From assembly GCA_943331145.2 (NCBI GenBank), contig CALQKL020000024.1, forward strand, positions 1-15,829: a stretch of 15,829 nucleotides of DNA, read 5' to 3'. Position 1 is the first letter of the stretch. Each line of letters starts with the position of its first letter. Of the stretch, positions 7,573 to 14,855 are shown one piece after another. A program made the translations under genes and the position numbers. Origin of the DNA: Chitinophaga pinensis (GTDB taxonomy: Bacteria; Bacteroidota; Bacteroidia; Chitinophagales; Chitinophagaceae). The notes beneath the pieces were generated by a model. That model saw only the letters and a program-made list of their open reading frames with translations. It was not told the origin of the DNA and did no database searches.

Positions 7573-7854
7573 TTTTAAGTATTAGAAAAAAAATTGCATT
7601 TGTAAGCCAATAATAAGAACAGTTTTTTAGAAAGTTTGCCAAATAGTAACCATTTTCTATTATAATTCTGTTTTGATGGCTGTTTTAGGCAATTTTATTG
7701 GACCATTTAATTACCAATTTGGAGTTACTCATACTAAAATTGCTTTTTTTAGCAATAAAATGTGTCAGAAAAAATTGGTTCCTATAAAAAATGTCAATCG
7801 TTTTTTTGATACAATTTTCAAATAATTTATATTGTAGGGACATTAACTTTATTT

Positions 7855-8433
7855 ATGTTTAATTTAATTCTGTTTGGGCCTCCAGGAAGTGGAAAAGGCA
7901 CACAAAGCGAAAAAATAATGGCTCAATATGGTTTAAAACATCTGAGCACAGGAGACTTATTACGCTCCGAAATTGCAAATCAAACTGCTTTAGGATTGGA
8001 AGCAAAGCAATTTATGGATAAAGGCGAATTGGTTCCGGATGCAGTGGTAATTGGCATGATTAGCTCATCAATAGATTCAAACGAATCTGTGAAAGGATTT
8101 TTATTTGATGGGTTTCCTAGAACGCCAGCACAAGCAGAAGCACTGGATAAACTATTAGAATTAAAAAAAGCGCCAATTAGCATTATGCTGGCACTCGATG
8201 TTTCGGAAGAAGAATTGGTAAAAAGATTAATGAAACGCGGCGAAACCAGTGGTCGCAGTGATGATACGAATGAGTTGGTAATACGTGCCAGAATTTCAGA
8301 GTATTTAAATAAAACCGCAGCAGTTGCAGACTATTACAAGCAATTCGACAAAGTAAAAATGATAAAAGGAGAAGGGTCTATTGATGAAATTTATCAAAGC
8401 CTTTGCATAGAAATAAATGCTATTTTGAGCTAG
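7855..8433 (+). CDS. adk: Adenylate kinase (short form)
   Basis: A 192-residue nucleoside monophosphate kinase catalysing ATP + AMP = 2 ADP in the cytosol. The P-loop GPPGSGKGT spans residues 8-16 (K14). The AMP-binding segments are STGDLLR (31-37) and DGFPRT (85-90, with the FPRT arginine). The lid region around RLMKRGETSGRSDD (124-137) is short and has no zinc-finger cysteines, as in the 190-residue short-lid form usual in Bacteroidota. The ATG is the only sensible start, five residues before the first beta-strand motif. The gene is transcribed alone: a hairpin terminator follows it 15 nt after the stop codon. A TAACTTTA at 7844-7851 resembles a -7 box but is too close to the start codon to give a leader. 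Confidence 0.97.
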   Translation: MFNLILFGPPGSGKGTQSEKIMAQYGLKHLSTGDLLRSEIANQTALGLEAKQFMDKGELVPDAVVIGMISSSIDSNESVKGFLFDGFPRTPAQAEALDKLLELKKAPISIMLALDVSEEELVKRLMKRGETSGRSDDTNELVIRARISEYLNKTAAVADYYKQFDKVKMIKGEGSIDEIYQSLCIEINAILS

Positions 8434-8448
8434 CCCAACGTAGTGATT

Positions 8449-8484
8449 AATGTATTTGCTTTGGCTAAATCAAATACATTTTTA
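8449..8484 (+). terminator. Rho-independent terminator after adk
   Basis: A perfect 10-bp stem, AATGTATTTG (8449-8458) with CAAATACATT (8471-8480), a 12-nt loop and a following T run (TTTTT counting the end of the stem). It separates adk from the uppS unit. The stem is A/T-rich, so efficiency is uncertain. Confidence 0.75.
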
Positions 8485-8552
8485 CCTGAATCATACTGAA
8501 CTCAAAAATTAATATCATTTATTCTGATGGCACTAGGTGTAAAAATTAAATA

Positions 8553-8577
8553 GCGCCACTAAAAAGCAAGCGCCACT
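8553..8577 (+). repeat. Direct repeat GCGCCACT upstream of uppS
   Basis: GCGCCACT occurs at 8553-8560 and again at 8570-8577, 17 bp start to start, and the core GCCACT recurs at 8611-8616 overlapping the end of the -7 box. In such AT-rich sequence these GC-rich copies stand out. They could be operator sites or chance duplication. Confidence 0.4.
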
Positions 8578-8582
8578 TGGGA

Positions 8583-8611
8583 TTTACTTTCATTCAATTT
8601 CGTTACTTTTG
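8583..8611 (+). promoter_or_regulatory. Promoter of the uppS-bamA-ompH unit
   Basis: TACTTTTG at 8604-8611 is an exact TAnnTTTG -7 box, 32 nt before the uppS ATG. The upstream box is weak: TTTA at 8583-8586 with a 17-nt spacer. The terminator of adk lies just before it. Confidence 0.55.
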
Positions 8612-8643
8612 CCACTTTAGAAATTGAATTTACAATTACATAA

Positions 8644-9387
8644 ATGGGCCTAAAAGAAATCGTTGATATAAACAAATTACCTAAGCACATAGCTATTATC
8701 ATGGATGGCAATGGAAGATGGGCTCAGGAAAAAGGTCAGGACCGTTTGTTTGGTCACCTTCATGGCGTTGAAAGTGTACGAGATATTGTAGAAGGATGCG
8801 CAGAAATCGGAATTAACTTTCTTACCTTATATGCTTTTAGTACCGAAAATTGGGATCGACCCGAGTATGAAGTAATTGGATTAATGGAGTTATTGGTGGA
8901 TACGATTAAAAAGGAAGTGCCTACTTTAAATAAAAATAACATCAAACTTCATGTAATTGGGGCAACACACATGATGCCCGAATCTGCACAAGCAGAGCTT
9001 CAAGAAGCTATTGATAAAACATCACATAACACCGGGTTAAATTTGGTAATGGCACTTAGTTACAGCAGCAGATGGGAAATCATACAAGCCACACAAAACA
9101 TTGCCAAAGACATTAAATCAGGTAAATTGCAACCGGAAGAAATCAATCAAAATACGTACAATCAATATTTAACAACTGCTGATATCCCTGATCCTGAATT
9201 AATGATTAGAACAAGTGGGGAACATAGAATTAGCAATTTTCTTTTATACCAACTGGCTTATACCGAATTGTATTTTACTGAAACCCTTTGGCCGGATTTT
9301 AGAAAAGAAAATTTATATGAGGCCATTATTAACTTTCAGCAAAGAGAAAGAAGATTCGGAAAAACGAGCAGTCAGGTTAAATTATGA
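8644..9387 (+). CDS. uppS: Undecaprenyl diphosphate synthase (isoprenyl transferase)
   Basis: A 247-residue cis-prenyltransferase, usual length. Catalytic D21 sits in MDGNGRWAQEKG (20-31); R34 and H38 in RLFGHLHG; FSTENW at 65-70 marks the allylic substrate site; and DPELMIRTSGEHRISNFLL carries the arginines and Ser/Glu that bind isopentenyl diphosphate and magnesium. The enzyme adds isopentenyl units to farnesyl diphosphate to make C55 undecaprenyl diphosphate, the lipid carrier for peptidoglycan and surface glycans. The common family sequence is SGEQRLSNF; here Gln is His, a mild change. It opens the envelope block and is followed by bamA, an order common in Bacteroidota. Confidence 0.96.
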   Translation: MGLKEIVDINKLPKHIAIIMDGNGRWAQEKGQDRLFGHLHGVESVRDIVEGCAEIGINFLTLYAFSTENWDRPEYEVIGLMELLVDTIKKEVPTLNKNNIKLHVIGATHMMPESAQAELQEAIDKTSHNTGLNLVMALSYSSRWEIIQATQNIAKDIKSGKLQPEEINQNTYNQYLTTADIPDPELMIRTSGEHRISNFLLYQLAYTELYFTETLWPDFRKENLYEAIINFQQRERRFGKTSSQVKL

Positions 9388-9478
9388 TTTTTTAATTAAT
9401 ACGGATTATCTAATTTGGTGGTCCTTTAACAAATAGTTTTAATTAATGGGCTTAATTTGCCGCACTAAAATAATATTG

Positions 9479-12202
9479 ATGCATAGGAATTTAAGTAGGT
9501 TTATATTTTTCTCTATTTTTTGTACGATTGGATTTCAATCTTATGCTCAAAATGATAGCATTCCCGTTTCTGTTAATCCAGCATTAATGGAAATTTTTAA
9601 TGCCAAATATCCAAAATCTTATACCATTGCTGGCATTTCCGTTACAGGAACTAAAGCCTTCGATCCTGCGCTCATCAGCTCTATCTCTGGCCTTGCCGTT
9701 GGTGATAAAGTGCAAATTCCTGGTACTGATGTTTTTGGAAAAGCCATTGCAAAATTGTGGAAGCAAAGCCTGGTTTCAAATGTGGTTATCAATATCGCCA
9801 AATTAGAAGATCAAAACATTTACCTGGAAATTGAAATTACAGAACGTGCAAGATTGATTGATTATAAAGTTATTGGAGTTTCGAGTGGTGAAAAAGATGA
9901 TCTTGATACAAAAATCGGATTGGCTAAAGATAGGGTGCTTACTGAAAACATGAAACTTAGTGCTGTTGAAATTATGCGTAAATTCTTCTACGAAAAAGGA
10001 TTTAGAAATGTTTCTATTCAAATGAAAGAAGAAATTATTGAAGGCATCAGCAATGGCGTTTCACTTACGTTTACCGTTGAAAAAGGAAATAAAGTTAGAA
10101 TCAATTCAATCAACTTTACTGGAAATGAGCAAGTGGAAGACACACGTTTGAAAAAACAAATGAAAGGCACCAAAGAAATGCCGAGATTCACCTTGTTTCC
10201 CGAAAATATTATAAGCCCTTATGGCGATTCATCTAAAGGTTACAATTTTAAAAACTTTGTACATAACCGCGATTTTTTATCTCCTACAAAAATCCTTAGT
10301 TTCTTAGATCCTTATATCCGAGTTAAATTTAGTGGTGCCAAATTCAATGAAACTAAATATCAAGAAGATAAAGAAAAAGTTCTTGAATATTATAATGCTC
10401 AAGGTTTGAGGGATGCTCAACTTGTAGCAGATACACAAGTTTTAAACAGCAAAGGAAATCTGAACATTGATATCAAAATTGATGAAGGAAGAAAATACTA
10501 TTTTGGAAATATCACCTGGAAAGGAAATACAAAATACTCGGATTCTATATTAAATATTTTATTGGGCATCGAAAAAGGTGATGTTTACAATAATGAATTG
10601 CTTAATAAAAGATTGGGCAAGCAAATGTCTGCGGAAGGTGGCGATATCAGCAGTTTGTATCAGGATGATGGGTTTTTATTTTTTCATATCGACCCAATCG
10701 AAACTTCAGTTTACAATGATACCATAGATTTTGAAATCAGATTGGCTGAAGGACCTCAAGCTACTTATGGAAACATAACAGTATCGGGTAACGATAAAAC
10801 TAAGGATTACGTGATTTTGCGCGAGATGCGCACCGTTCCTGGTCAAAAGTTTAGTCGGGCAGATATCATCCGTACACAACGTGAGCTTTCACAACTTGGA
10901 TTCTTTAATCCTGAAAAAATAAACCCGAATGTAGTACCAAACTCAGATAATGGAACTGTAGACATTAATTGGGAAGTAGAAGAAAAATCATCTGATCAAT
11001 TGGAATTATCTGCAGGATTTGGCGGTGGTATCGGATTAACGGGTACTTTGGGGGTTACATTTAATAACTTCTCTATAAAAAATATAACCAGCAAGTCTAC
11101 TTGGGATCCATTACCTTCTGGAGATGGACAAAAATTAAGTTTAAGGATTCAATCTAATGGACGTGCGTATCGTTCATACAATTTCTCATTTACAGAGCCT
11201 TGGTTGGGAGGCAAAAAAAGAAATTCGTTTTCTGTGAACTATTACAATACCAAGTTTTCTAACTCTACTGATCCTTATGGTAACTATTGTAAATACTGTG
11301 GTGACACATCTTATGTAAAAACAGTAGGTATGGGCATTTCGCTTGGTAAACAATTAAAGTGGCCTGATGATTATTTCAATTTAATTTACTCGCTAAATTT
11401 CCAACAATATAAGTTGAAAAATTACGGTCAAATATTTAGCGGTTTTAGCAATGGCAATTCTACAAACATCAGTTTGAAACTTACTTTGCTTAGAAACTCA
11501 GCTGGACCAAATCCAATTTTCCCAACAAGTGGATCTAATTTTTCTTTGAGTGGTCAATTTACTTTGCCTTACTCATTGTTGGGCATCAATTCTAATGCAA
11601 AAAATAAATACGAATTGCCAGAGTTTCACAAATGGCGTTTTTCAGGCGATTGGTACACACCTATTGGTAGAGCAAGAGGAGCTGAAAAAAACAGACAATT
11701 TATTTTGCGTACCGCTGCTAAATTTGGATTTATTGGAAGATACAATCAAAATTTAGACGTTTCTCCATTTGAACGTTTTCAGGTTGGGGATGCTGGTTTA
11801 AGTAACACACAGGCATTGCTAGGATATGATATCATTGCGCATCGTGGTTATCCGGTTTACAGCAATTCTAATCCAAGAGTAAACCCTGATGGGATAAGTC
11901 CTTCACAATATTTTACCATTTATAATAAATATGTTGTGGAGTTGCGTTATCCATTTAGTACCAGCGCAAGCAGTACCATTTATGGGTTAACCTTTTTTGA
12001 GGCAGCTAACGGATGGTATGATTTCAAAACGTACAATCCTTTTAAATTAAGACGTTCGGCAGGTGTAGGTATGCGTTTTTTCCTCCCAATGTTTGGTTTG
12101 CTTGGATTTGATTATGGTGTAGGATTAGATCGTTTTGACCAATTCACAGGTTTAAAAGGAGCAGCTAAATTTACATTTATGTTGGGTCAAGAACCAGAAT
12201 AA
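9479..12202 (+). CDS. bamA: Outer-membrane protein assembly factor BamA
   Basis: About 907 residues from the start chosen here. The ATG at 9479 gives a standard signal peptide (MHRNLSRFIFFSIFCTIGF, cleavage likely after SYA); an in-frame ATG at 9446 would add 11 residues (MGLICRTKIIL) before it and is less likely. The N-terminal half holds POTRA repeats: TIAGISVTGTKAFDP, RLIDYKVIGV, RINSINFTGNEQV, YYFGNITWKGNTKYSD and ATYGNITVSGNDKTKD mark five domain starts. The C-terminal part, from about LELSAGFGGGIGLTG, is the 16-strand barrel; HRGY at about residue 789 is the loop-6 RGF/Y motif. BamA folds and inserts outer-membrane barrel proteins. The protein ends AAKFTFMLGQEPE, so the usual aromatic C-terminal residue of the beta-signal lies several residues inside. 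A -7-like TTAATTTG at 9452-9459 would exclude the upstream start if used. Confidence 0.95.
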   Translation: MHRNLSRFIFFSIFCTIGFQSYAQNDSIPVSVNPALMEIFNAKYPKSYTIAGISVTGTKAFDPALISSISGLAVGDKVQIPGTDVFGKAIAKLWKQSLVSNVVINIAKLEDQNIYLEIEITERARLIDYKVIGVSSGEKDDLDTKIGLAKDRVLTENMKLSAVEIMRKFFYEKGFRNVSIQMKEEIIEGISNGVSLTFTVEKGNKVRINSINFTGNEQVEDTRLKKQMKGTKEMPRFTLFPENIISPYGDSSKGYNFKNFVHNRDFLSPTKILSFLDPYIRVKFSGAKFNETKYQEDKEKVLEYYNAQGLRDAQLVADTQVLNSKGNLNIDIKIDEGRKYYFGNITWKGNTKYSDSILNILLGIEKGDVYNNELLNKRLGKQMSAEGGDISSLYQDDGFLFFHIDPIETSVYNDTIDFEIRLAEGPQATYGNITVSGNDKTKDYVILREMRTVPGQKFSRADIIRTQRELSQLGFFNPEKINPNVVPNSDNGTVDINWEVEEKSSDQLELSAGFGGGIGLTGTLGVTFNNFSIKNITSKSTWDPLPSGDGQKLSLRIQSNGRAYRSYNFSFTEPWLGGKKRNSFSVNYYNTKFSNSTDPYGNYCKYCGDTSYVKTVGMGISLGKQLKWPDDYFNLIYSLNFQQYKLKNYGQIFSGFSNGNSTNISLKLTLLRNSAGPNPIFPTSGSNFSLSGQFTLPYSLLGINSNAKNKYELPEFHKWRFSGDWYTPIGRARGAEKNRQFILRTAAKFGFIGRYNQNLDVSPFERFQVGDAGLSNTQALLGYDIIAHRGYPVYSNSNPRVNPDGISPSQYFTIYNKYVVELRYPFSTSASSTIYGLTFFEAANGWYDFKTYNPFKLRRSAGVGMRFFLPMFGLLGFDYGVGLDRFDQFTGLKGAAKFTFMLGQEPE

Positions 12203-12223
12203 GAAAAGATTAATAACCATTTT

Positions 12224-12736
12224 ATGAAAAAATTATTTTTATTATTTACCTGTTCAATGTTGATTGCAACAGCCGGTTTTACACAACGGTATGCAGTAAT
12301 AGATTCTAAATTTATTTTGGATAAAATGCCGGAATATAAAGAAGCGCAAACTAAGTTGGATCAATTTAGTGAGTTATGGCAACAGGAGATTGATCAAAAG
12401 CAAGTGGCTATGGATAAAATGGTAAAAGACTTTGAAGCTGAGCAAATTATGTTGCCTGATAATTTAAAAAAGAAGCGCGAAGATGAAATATTCAATAAAG
12501 AGAAAGAGCTTCGTGACTTACAAAGAAAGCGTTTTGGATTTGAAGGTGATTTGTTTAGAAAAAGACAAGAATTAATAAAACCTGTACAAGATAAAGTGTA
12601 TAATGCTGTGCAAAAAATGGCCGTAGAGAAACAATATGATTTCATCTTAGATAAAAGTGAAGGAATTACCATTATATTTGCCGACCCAAAACTGGATAAA
12701 AGTGAAGATATTTTGAAAAGTATGGGCGTAAAATAA
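12224..12736 (+). CDS. OmpH/Skp family periplasmic chaperone, copy 1
   Basis: A 170-residue protein with a signal peptide (MKKLFLLFTCSMLIATAGFTQ) followed by the OmpH signature: YAVIDSKFILDKMPEYKEAQ (beta-strand then helix), a long charged coiled coil (about residues 45-125, rich in K, E, Q and D), and a closing strand-helix segment YDFILDKSEGITIIFADPK. Skp proteins are trimeric periplasmic holdases that carry unfolded outer-membrane proteins to BamA. The gene starts 21 nt after bamA stops, without a terminator, so it is in the same transcript. It is clearly diverged from the second copy downstream. Confidence 0.92.
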   Translation: MKKLFLLFTCSMLIATAGFTQRYAVIDSKFILDKMPEYKEAQTKLDQFSELWQQEIDQKQVAMDKMVKDFEAEQIMLPDNLKKKREDEIFNKEKELRDLQRKRFGFEGDLFRKRQELIKPVQDKVYNAVQKMAVEKQYDFILDKSEGITIIFADPKLDKSEDILKSMGVK

Positions 12737-12808
12737 AATCAAAAATCACATTACTAGTGAGTTTCTTTAGAATAAATAAAAACAATTAATCAAAAAAATA
12801 AAAACGCA

Positions 12809-13348
12809 ATGAAAAAAATGTTCGTAGTTGCTGCATTGGCTTTGACAGGATTCGGAGCAAGCGCACAAAATAAAACAGAAATTAAAATTGGATATATCAA
12901 TACCGATGAACTAATAGCTGTAATGCCAGAATATCAAACTGCAATGAAAGAAATGCAGGATTTACAAGAGTCTTTAGACAAACAAGGACAAGAATTAAAT
13001 GATGAAGCTGAACAAAAACGTGATCAATTTTTGAAAGATTCATCAACATATACACCAACAATGAAAGAAATCAAGCGTGAAGAGTTGATAAAATTAATTC
13101 AGCGTGTACAAAACTACTCAAATGAAGCTCAAGAAAAAATCAAACAAGCTGGTCAACAAAAAATGGCACCAATTCAACAAAAAGCGGTAGAAACAATTCG
13201 CACCGTTTCAAAAGAAAAAGGTTACACCCATATCTTAGATAACAATGCAGTATTGGTAGGACCTCCAGGAGATGATATTTTGCCAATGGTAAAAGCAAAA
13301 TTGGGAATAAAAGAAGTTGTGCCATCTGCTCCAATAAAAAAACCATAA
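12809..13348 (+). CDS. OmpH/Skp family periplasmic chaperone, copy 2
   Basis: A 179-residue paralogue of the preceding gene. The signal peptide MKKMFVVAALALTGFGASAQ is cleaved before Q20. The mature part has IGYINTDELIAVMPEYQTA, a long Gln/Glu-rich coiled coil, and a terminal YTHILDNNAVLVGPPGDDI segment. It ends with a Pro/Lys tail (VPSAPIKKP) absent from copy 1. The PEY motif after the first strand is shared by both copies. Tandem Skp/OmpH genes after bamA are usual in Bacteroidota; whether they form mixed trimers is not known from sequence. The 72-nt gap from copy 1 has no hairpin terminator. A very strong terminator follows. Confidence 0.92.
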   Translation: MKKMFVVAALALTGFGASAQNKTEIKIGYINTDELIAVMPEYQTAMKEMQDLQESLDKQGQELNDEAEQKRDQFLKDSSTYTPTMKEIKREELIKLIQRVQNYSNEAQEKIKQAGQQKMAPIQQKAVETIRTVSKEKGYTHILDNNAVLVGPPGDDILPMVKAKLGIKEVVPSAPIKKP

Positions 13349-13367
13349 TATTTTATCCATAATTATT

Positions 13368-13407
13368 ATAACAAAGCCACTCATTATCGGGTGGCTTTGT
13401 TATTTTT
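13368..13407 (+). terminator. Strong rho-independent terminator between ompH copy 2 and murI
   Basis: A perfect 13-bp stem, ATAACAAAGCCAC (13368-13380) with GTGGCTTTGTTAT (13391-13403), a 10-nt loop, and five T residues (13403-13407). It ends only 5 nt before the murI start codon. Confidence 0.93.
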
Positions 13408-13408
13408 G
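13401..13408 (+). promoter_or_regulatory. Possible -7 box of murI inside the terminator tail
   Basis: TATTTTTG, formed by the end of the terminator stem and its T run, fits TAnnTTTG. It ends 4 nt before the murI ATG, so a transcript starting here would be leaderless or nearly so. No TTTG box is seen at the right distance upstream. Confidence 0.25.
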
Positions 13409-13412
13409 AACA

Positions 13413-14234
13413 ATGAGCAATAACCCAATTGGTGTATTTGATAGTGGATATGGTGGTTTAACCATTTTAAAAGAATTGGTGGCCGCCTTGCCCGAATATG
13501 ATTATTTATATCTGGGAGATAATGCGCGTGCTCCATATGGAGATAAAAGCTTCGAAGAGGTATATTCTTACACTTTACAAAGTGTAGAATGGTTTTTTAA
13601 TCAGGGTTGTTCATTGGTTATATTGGCTTGCAACACTGCATCGGCTAAAGCATTAAGAACAATACAGCAAAACAATTTGCCATTAATCGACCCCAATAAA
13701 AGAGTATTGGGTGTAATACGTCCAACATCAGAAGTAATCGGTCAATTAACCGATTCGAAGCATATTGGTATTTTAGGGACACAGGGAACCATACAGTCGG
13801 AATCGTATTTAATAGAAATTGAAAAGTTTTTTCCAGATGTAAAAGTAAATCAAGAGGCTTGTCCAGAATGGGTCTCATTGGTAGAAAAAAATCTTTATGC
13901 ATCAACTGAAGCGGATTATTATGTAAAATACCATATCGATGAAATTTTATCGAAAGATGCAAAAATTGATACTTTATTATTGGCATGTACACATTATCCA
14001 ATATTAATCGATAAAATAAAGCAGTTCACCCCAGCCGGAATCCAAATCATTGCTCAGGGTGAAATTGTAGCAAGGAGTTTGAGTAGCTATCTATACAACC
14101 ATAAAGAAATGGAAACGAATTGTAGCAAAATGGGTAGAAAGAAATTTTTTACTACTGGCGATGTTATGGATTTTAATGAACACGCGAGTTTGTTTTTTGG
14201 GGCAAAAGTTGAGGCTGAAAAACTGATTTTTTAA
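13413..14234 (+). CDS. murI: Glutamate racemase
   Basis: A 273-residue enzyme interconverting L- and D-glutamate, giving D-Glu for peptidoglycan. The two catalytic cysteines are C73 in LACNTASAKA and C192 in LACTHYPIL, with the assisting H194 beside the second and D10-S11 in IGVFDSGYGGL. LGDNARAPYG (34-43) is the conserved substrate loop. Length and order of motifs are typical. The start is fixed by MSNNPIGVFDSG, the usual N-terminus, yet the codon lies 5 nt after a strong terminator, leaving no room for a normal leader. The gene ends in a 14-bp A/T palindrome (14227-14240 region) that may help termination before the rpmH promoter. Confidence 0.96.
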   Translation: MSNNPIGVFDSGYGGLTILKELVAALPEYDYLYLGDNARAPYGDKSFEEVYSYTLQSVEWFFNQGCSLVILACNTASAKALRTIQQNNLPLIDPNKRVLGVIRPTSEVIGQLTDSKHIGILGTQGTIQSESYLIEIEKFFPDVKVNQEACPEWVSLVEKNLYASTEADYYVKYHIDEILSKDAKIDTLLLACTHYPILIDKIKQFTPAGIQIIAQGEIVARSLSSYLYNHKEMETNCSKMGRKKFFTTGDVMDFNEHASLFFGAKVEAEKLIF

Positions 14235-14272
14235 AAAATTAAAAAAAACTCATAAAATCTTTTACAATCTTC

Positions 14273-14303
14273 TTTCATTTTTTGTATAATTCCCCTACCT
14301 TTG
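14273..14303 (+). promoter_or_regulatory. Promoter of rpmH
   Basis: TTTC at 14273-14276, a 19-nt spacer, and TACCTTTG at 14296-14303, an exact TAnnTTTG -7 box. The transcript should start near 14309, giving a leader of about 75 nt. Confidence 0.65.
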
Positions 14304-14384
14304 CCCTCCTTTCACATGAAGCCGGGATGGTGCCTGGTGGACAGTATAAGCAAACAACATTTGTAAAAGGAAAAACTTAAAACA
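14304..14384 (+). promoter_or_regulatory. rpmH leader with possible alternative pairing
   Basis: The leader has an unusually GC-rich patch. CCGGG (14322-14326) can pair with CCTGG (14333-14337) as a 5-bp hairpin with one G-U pair. The same CCTGG can instead pair with CCAGG at 14388-14392, the second and third codons of rpmH, extendable by two wobble pairs into the ATG. A poly-A stretch with AAAGGA (14365-14370) lies between and could serve in ribosome binding. Confidence 0.35.
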
Positions 14385-14552
14385 ATGCCAGGTAAAAAAA
14401 GGACTTATCAACCCCATACACGTCGTAGAAAATCAGTGCATGGATTTCGTGCACGTATGCAAGACGCAAACGGACGTAAAGTATTAGCAAGCCGCAGAGC
14501 AAAAGGACGTCATAAATTAACGGTTTCTGACGAGCACGGTTCAAAAAAATAA
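14385..14552 (+). CDS. rpmH: 50S ribosomal protein L34
   Basis: A 55-codon gene, very basic. It matches L34 nearly throughout: KRTYQPHTRRRKSVHGFR, then RMQDANGRKVLASRRAKGR and HKLTVSDE. L34 is a small protein of the large ribosomal subunit that contacts 23S rRNA. Most L34 proteins start MKRT; here MPGK precedes the KRT, a short N-terminal extension, and a few residues (HGSKK) follow the usual end. No other start fits. The gene has its own promoter and terminator, and rnpA follows 400 nt later, so the common rpmH-rnpA coupling is loosened here. Confidence 0.96.
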   Translation: MPGKKRTYQPHTRRRKSVHGFRARMQDANGRKVLASRRAKGRHKLTVSDEHGSKK

Positions 14553-14588
14553 AACACTACTTTGGCAAATGCCATTGAAAAATTATAC

Positions 14589-14616
14589 AGCCTTTGCATT
14601 TGCAAGGGCTTTTTTA
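14589..14616 (+). terminator. Rho-independent terminator after rpmH
   Basis: A 9-bp stem, AGCCTTTGC (14589-14597) with GCAAGGGCT (14602-14610), with one G-U pair and a 4-nt loop, followed by TTTTTAATT. A smaller TGGC/GCCA hairpin lies just upstream near 14563-14574. Confidence 0.9.
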
Positions 14617-14634
14617 ATTAGTAGATGGTTTATT

Positions 14635-14655
14635 GTTTGGCGTTTGGCGTTTGGG
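14635..14655. repeat. Tandem 7-bp repeat, 3 copies
   Basis: GTTTGGC, GTTTGGC, GTTTGGG in direct succession, 20 bases after the rpmH terminator. Confidence 0.75.
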
Positions 14656-14705
14656 GTACTTTCAACTCTTTGTGTCATTAGTGACACGTTATAAAAACGT
14701 ACAAT

Positions 14706-14732
14706 TTGTTCAATGCGTTCAATGTGTTCAAT
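14706..14732. repeat. Tandem 9-bp repeat, 3 copies
   Basis: TTGTTCAAT, GCGTTCAAT, GTGTTCAAT: a constant GTTCAAT core preceded by two variable bases. Confidence 0.75.
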
Positions 14733-14855
14733 AAGTTGAGAATTTTCGTCTGCCGATGTTGGTGTTTTCACCAATCATCAAAGTGATAGAAATACATTCA
14801 AGCGGAAGGAGGTTTGGTAGGTTTGGATATTTAATTCTAATAACAAAATGTCGAT

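Larger units (their letters stand above)
7376..7854. other. 479-base intergenic region with divergent promoters and a long adk leader
   Basis: No protein gene is convincing here. The left part holds the aminotransferase promoter and a perfect 14-bp A/T palindrome at 7478-7491 (GTTTTTT then AAAAAAC). The plus-strand promoter at 7540-7572 would give a leader of about 275 nt before adk. That leader contains nested pairing: ACCAATTT (7713-7720) with AAATTGGT (7772-7779), enclosing a 6-bp hairpin ATTGCT/AGCAAT (7739-7756). CCAAT at 7714-7718 can instead pair with ATTGG at 7697-7701. The region could encode a small RNA or a regulatory leader; I do not recognise a known RNA family. Confidence 0.5.

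Noticed and set aside
7676..7825. A 49-codon open frame (MAVLGNFIGPFNYQF...) in the adk leader.
   Set aside because: No ribosome-binding signal, no motif, and composition like translated AT-rich spacer. It overlaps the nested RNA pairing. Kept only as a note.
9446..9478. The upstream in-frame ATG as the bamA start.
   Set aside because: It would bury the signal peptide behind 11 extra residues (MGLICRTKIIL) and may lie upstream of the transcript start.
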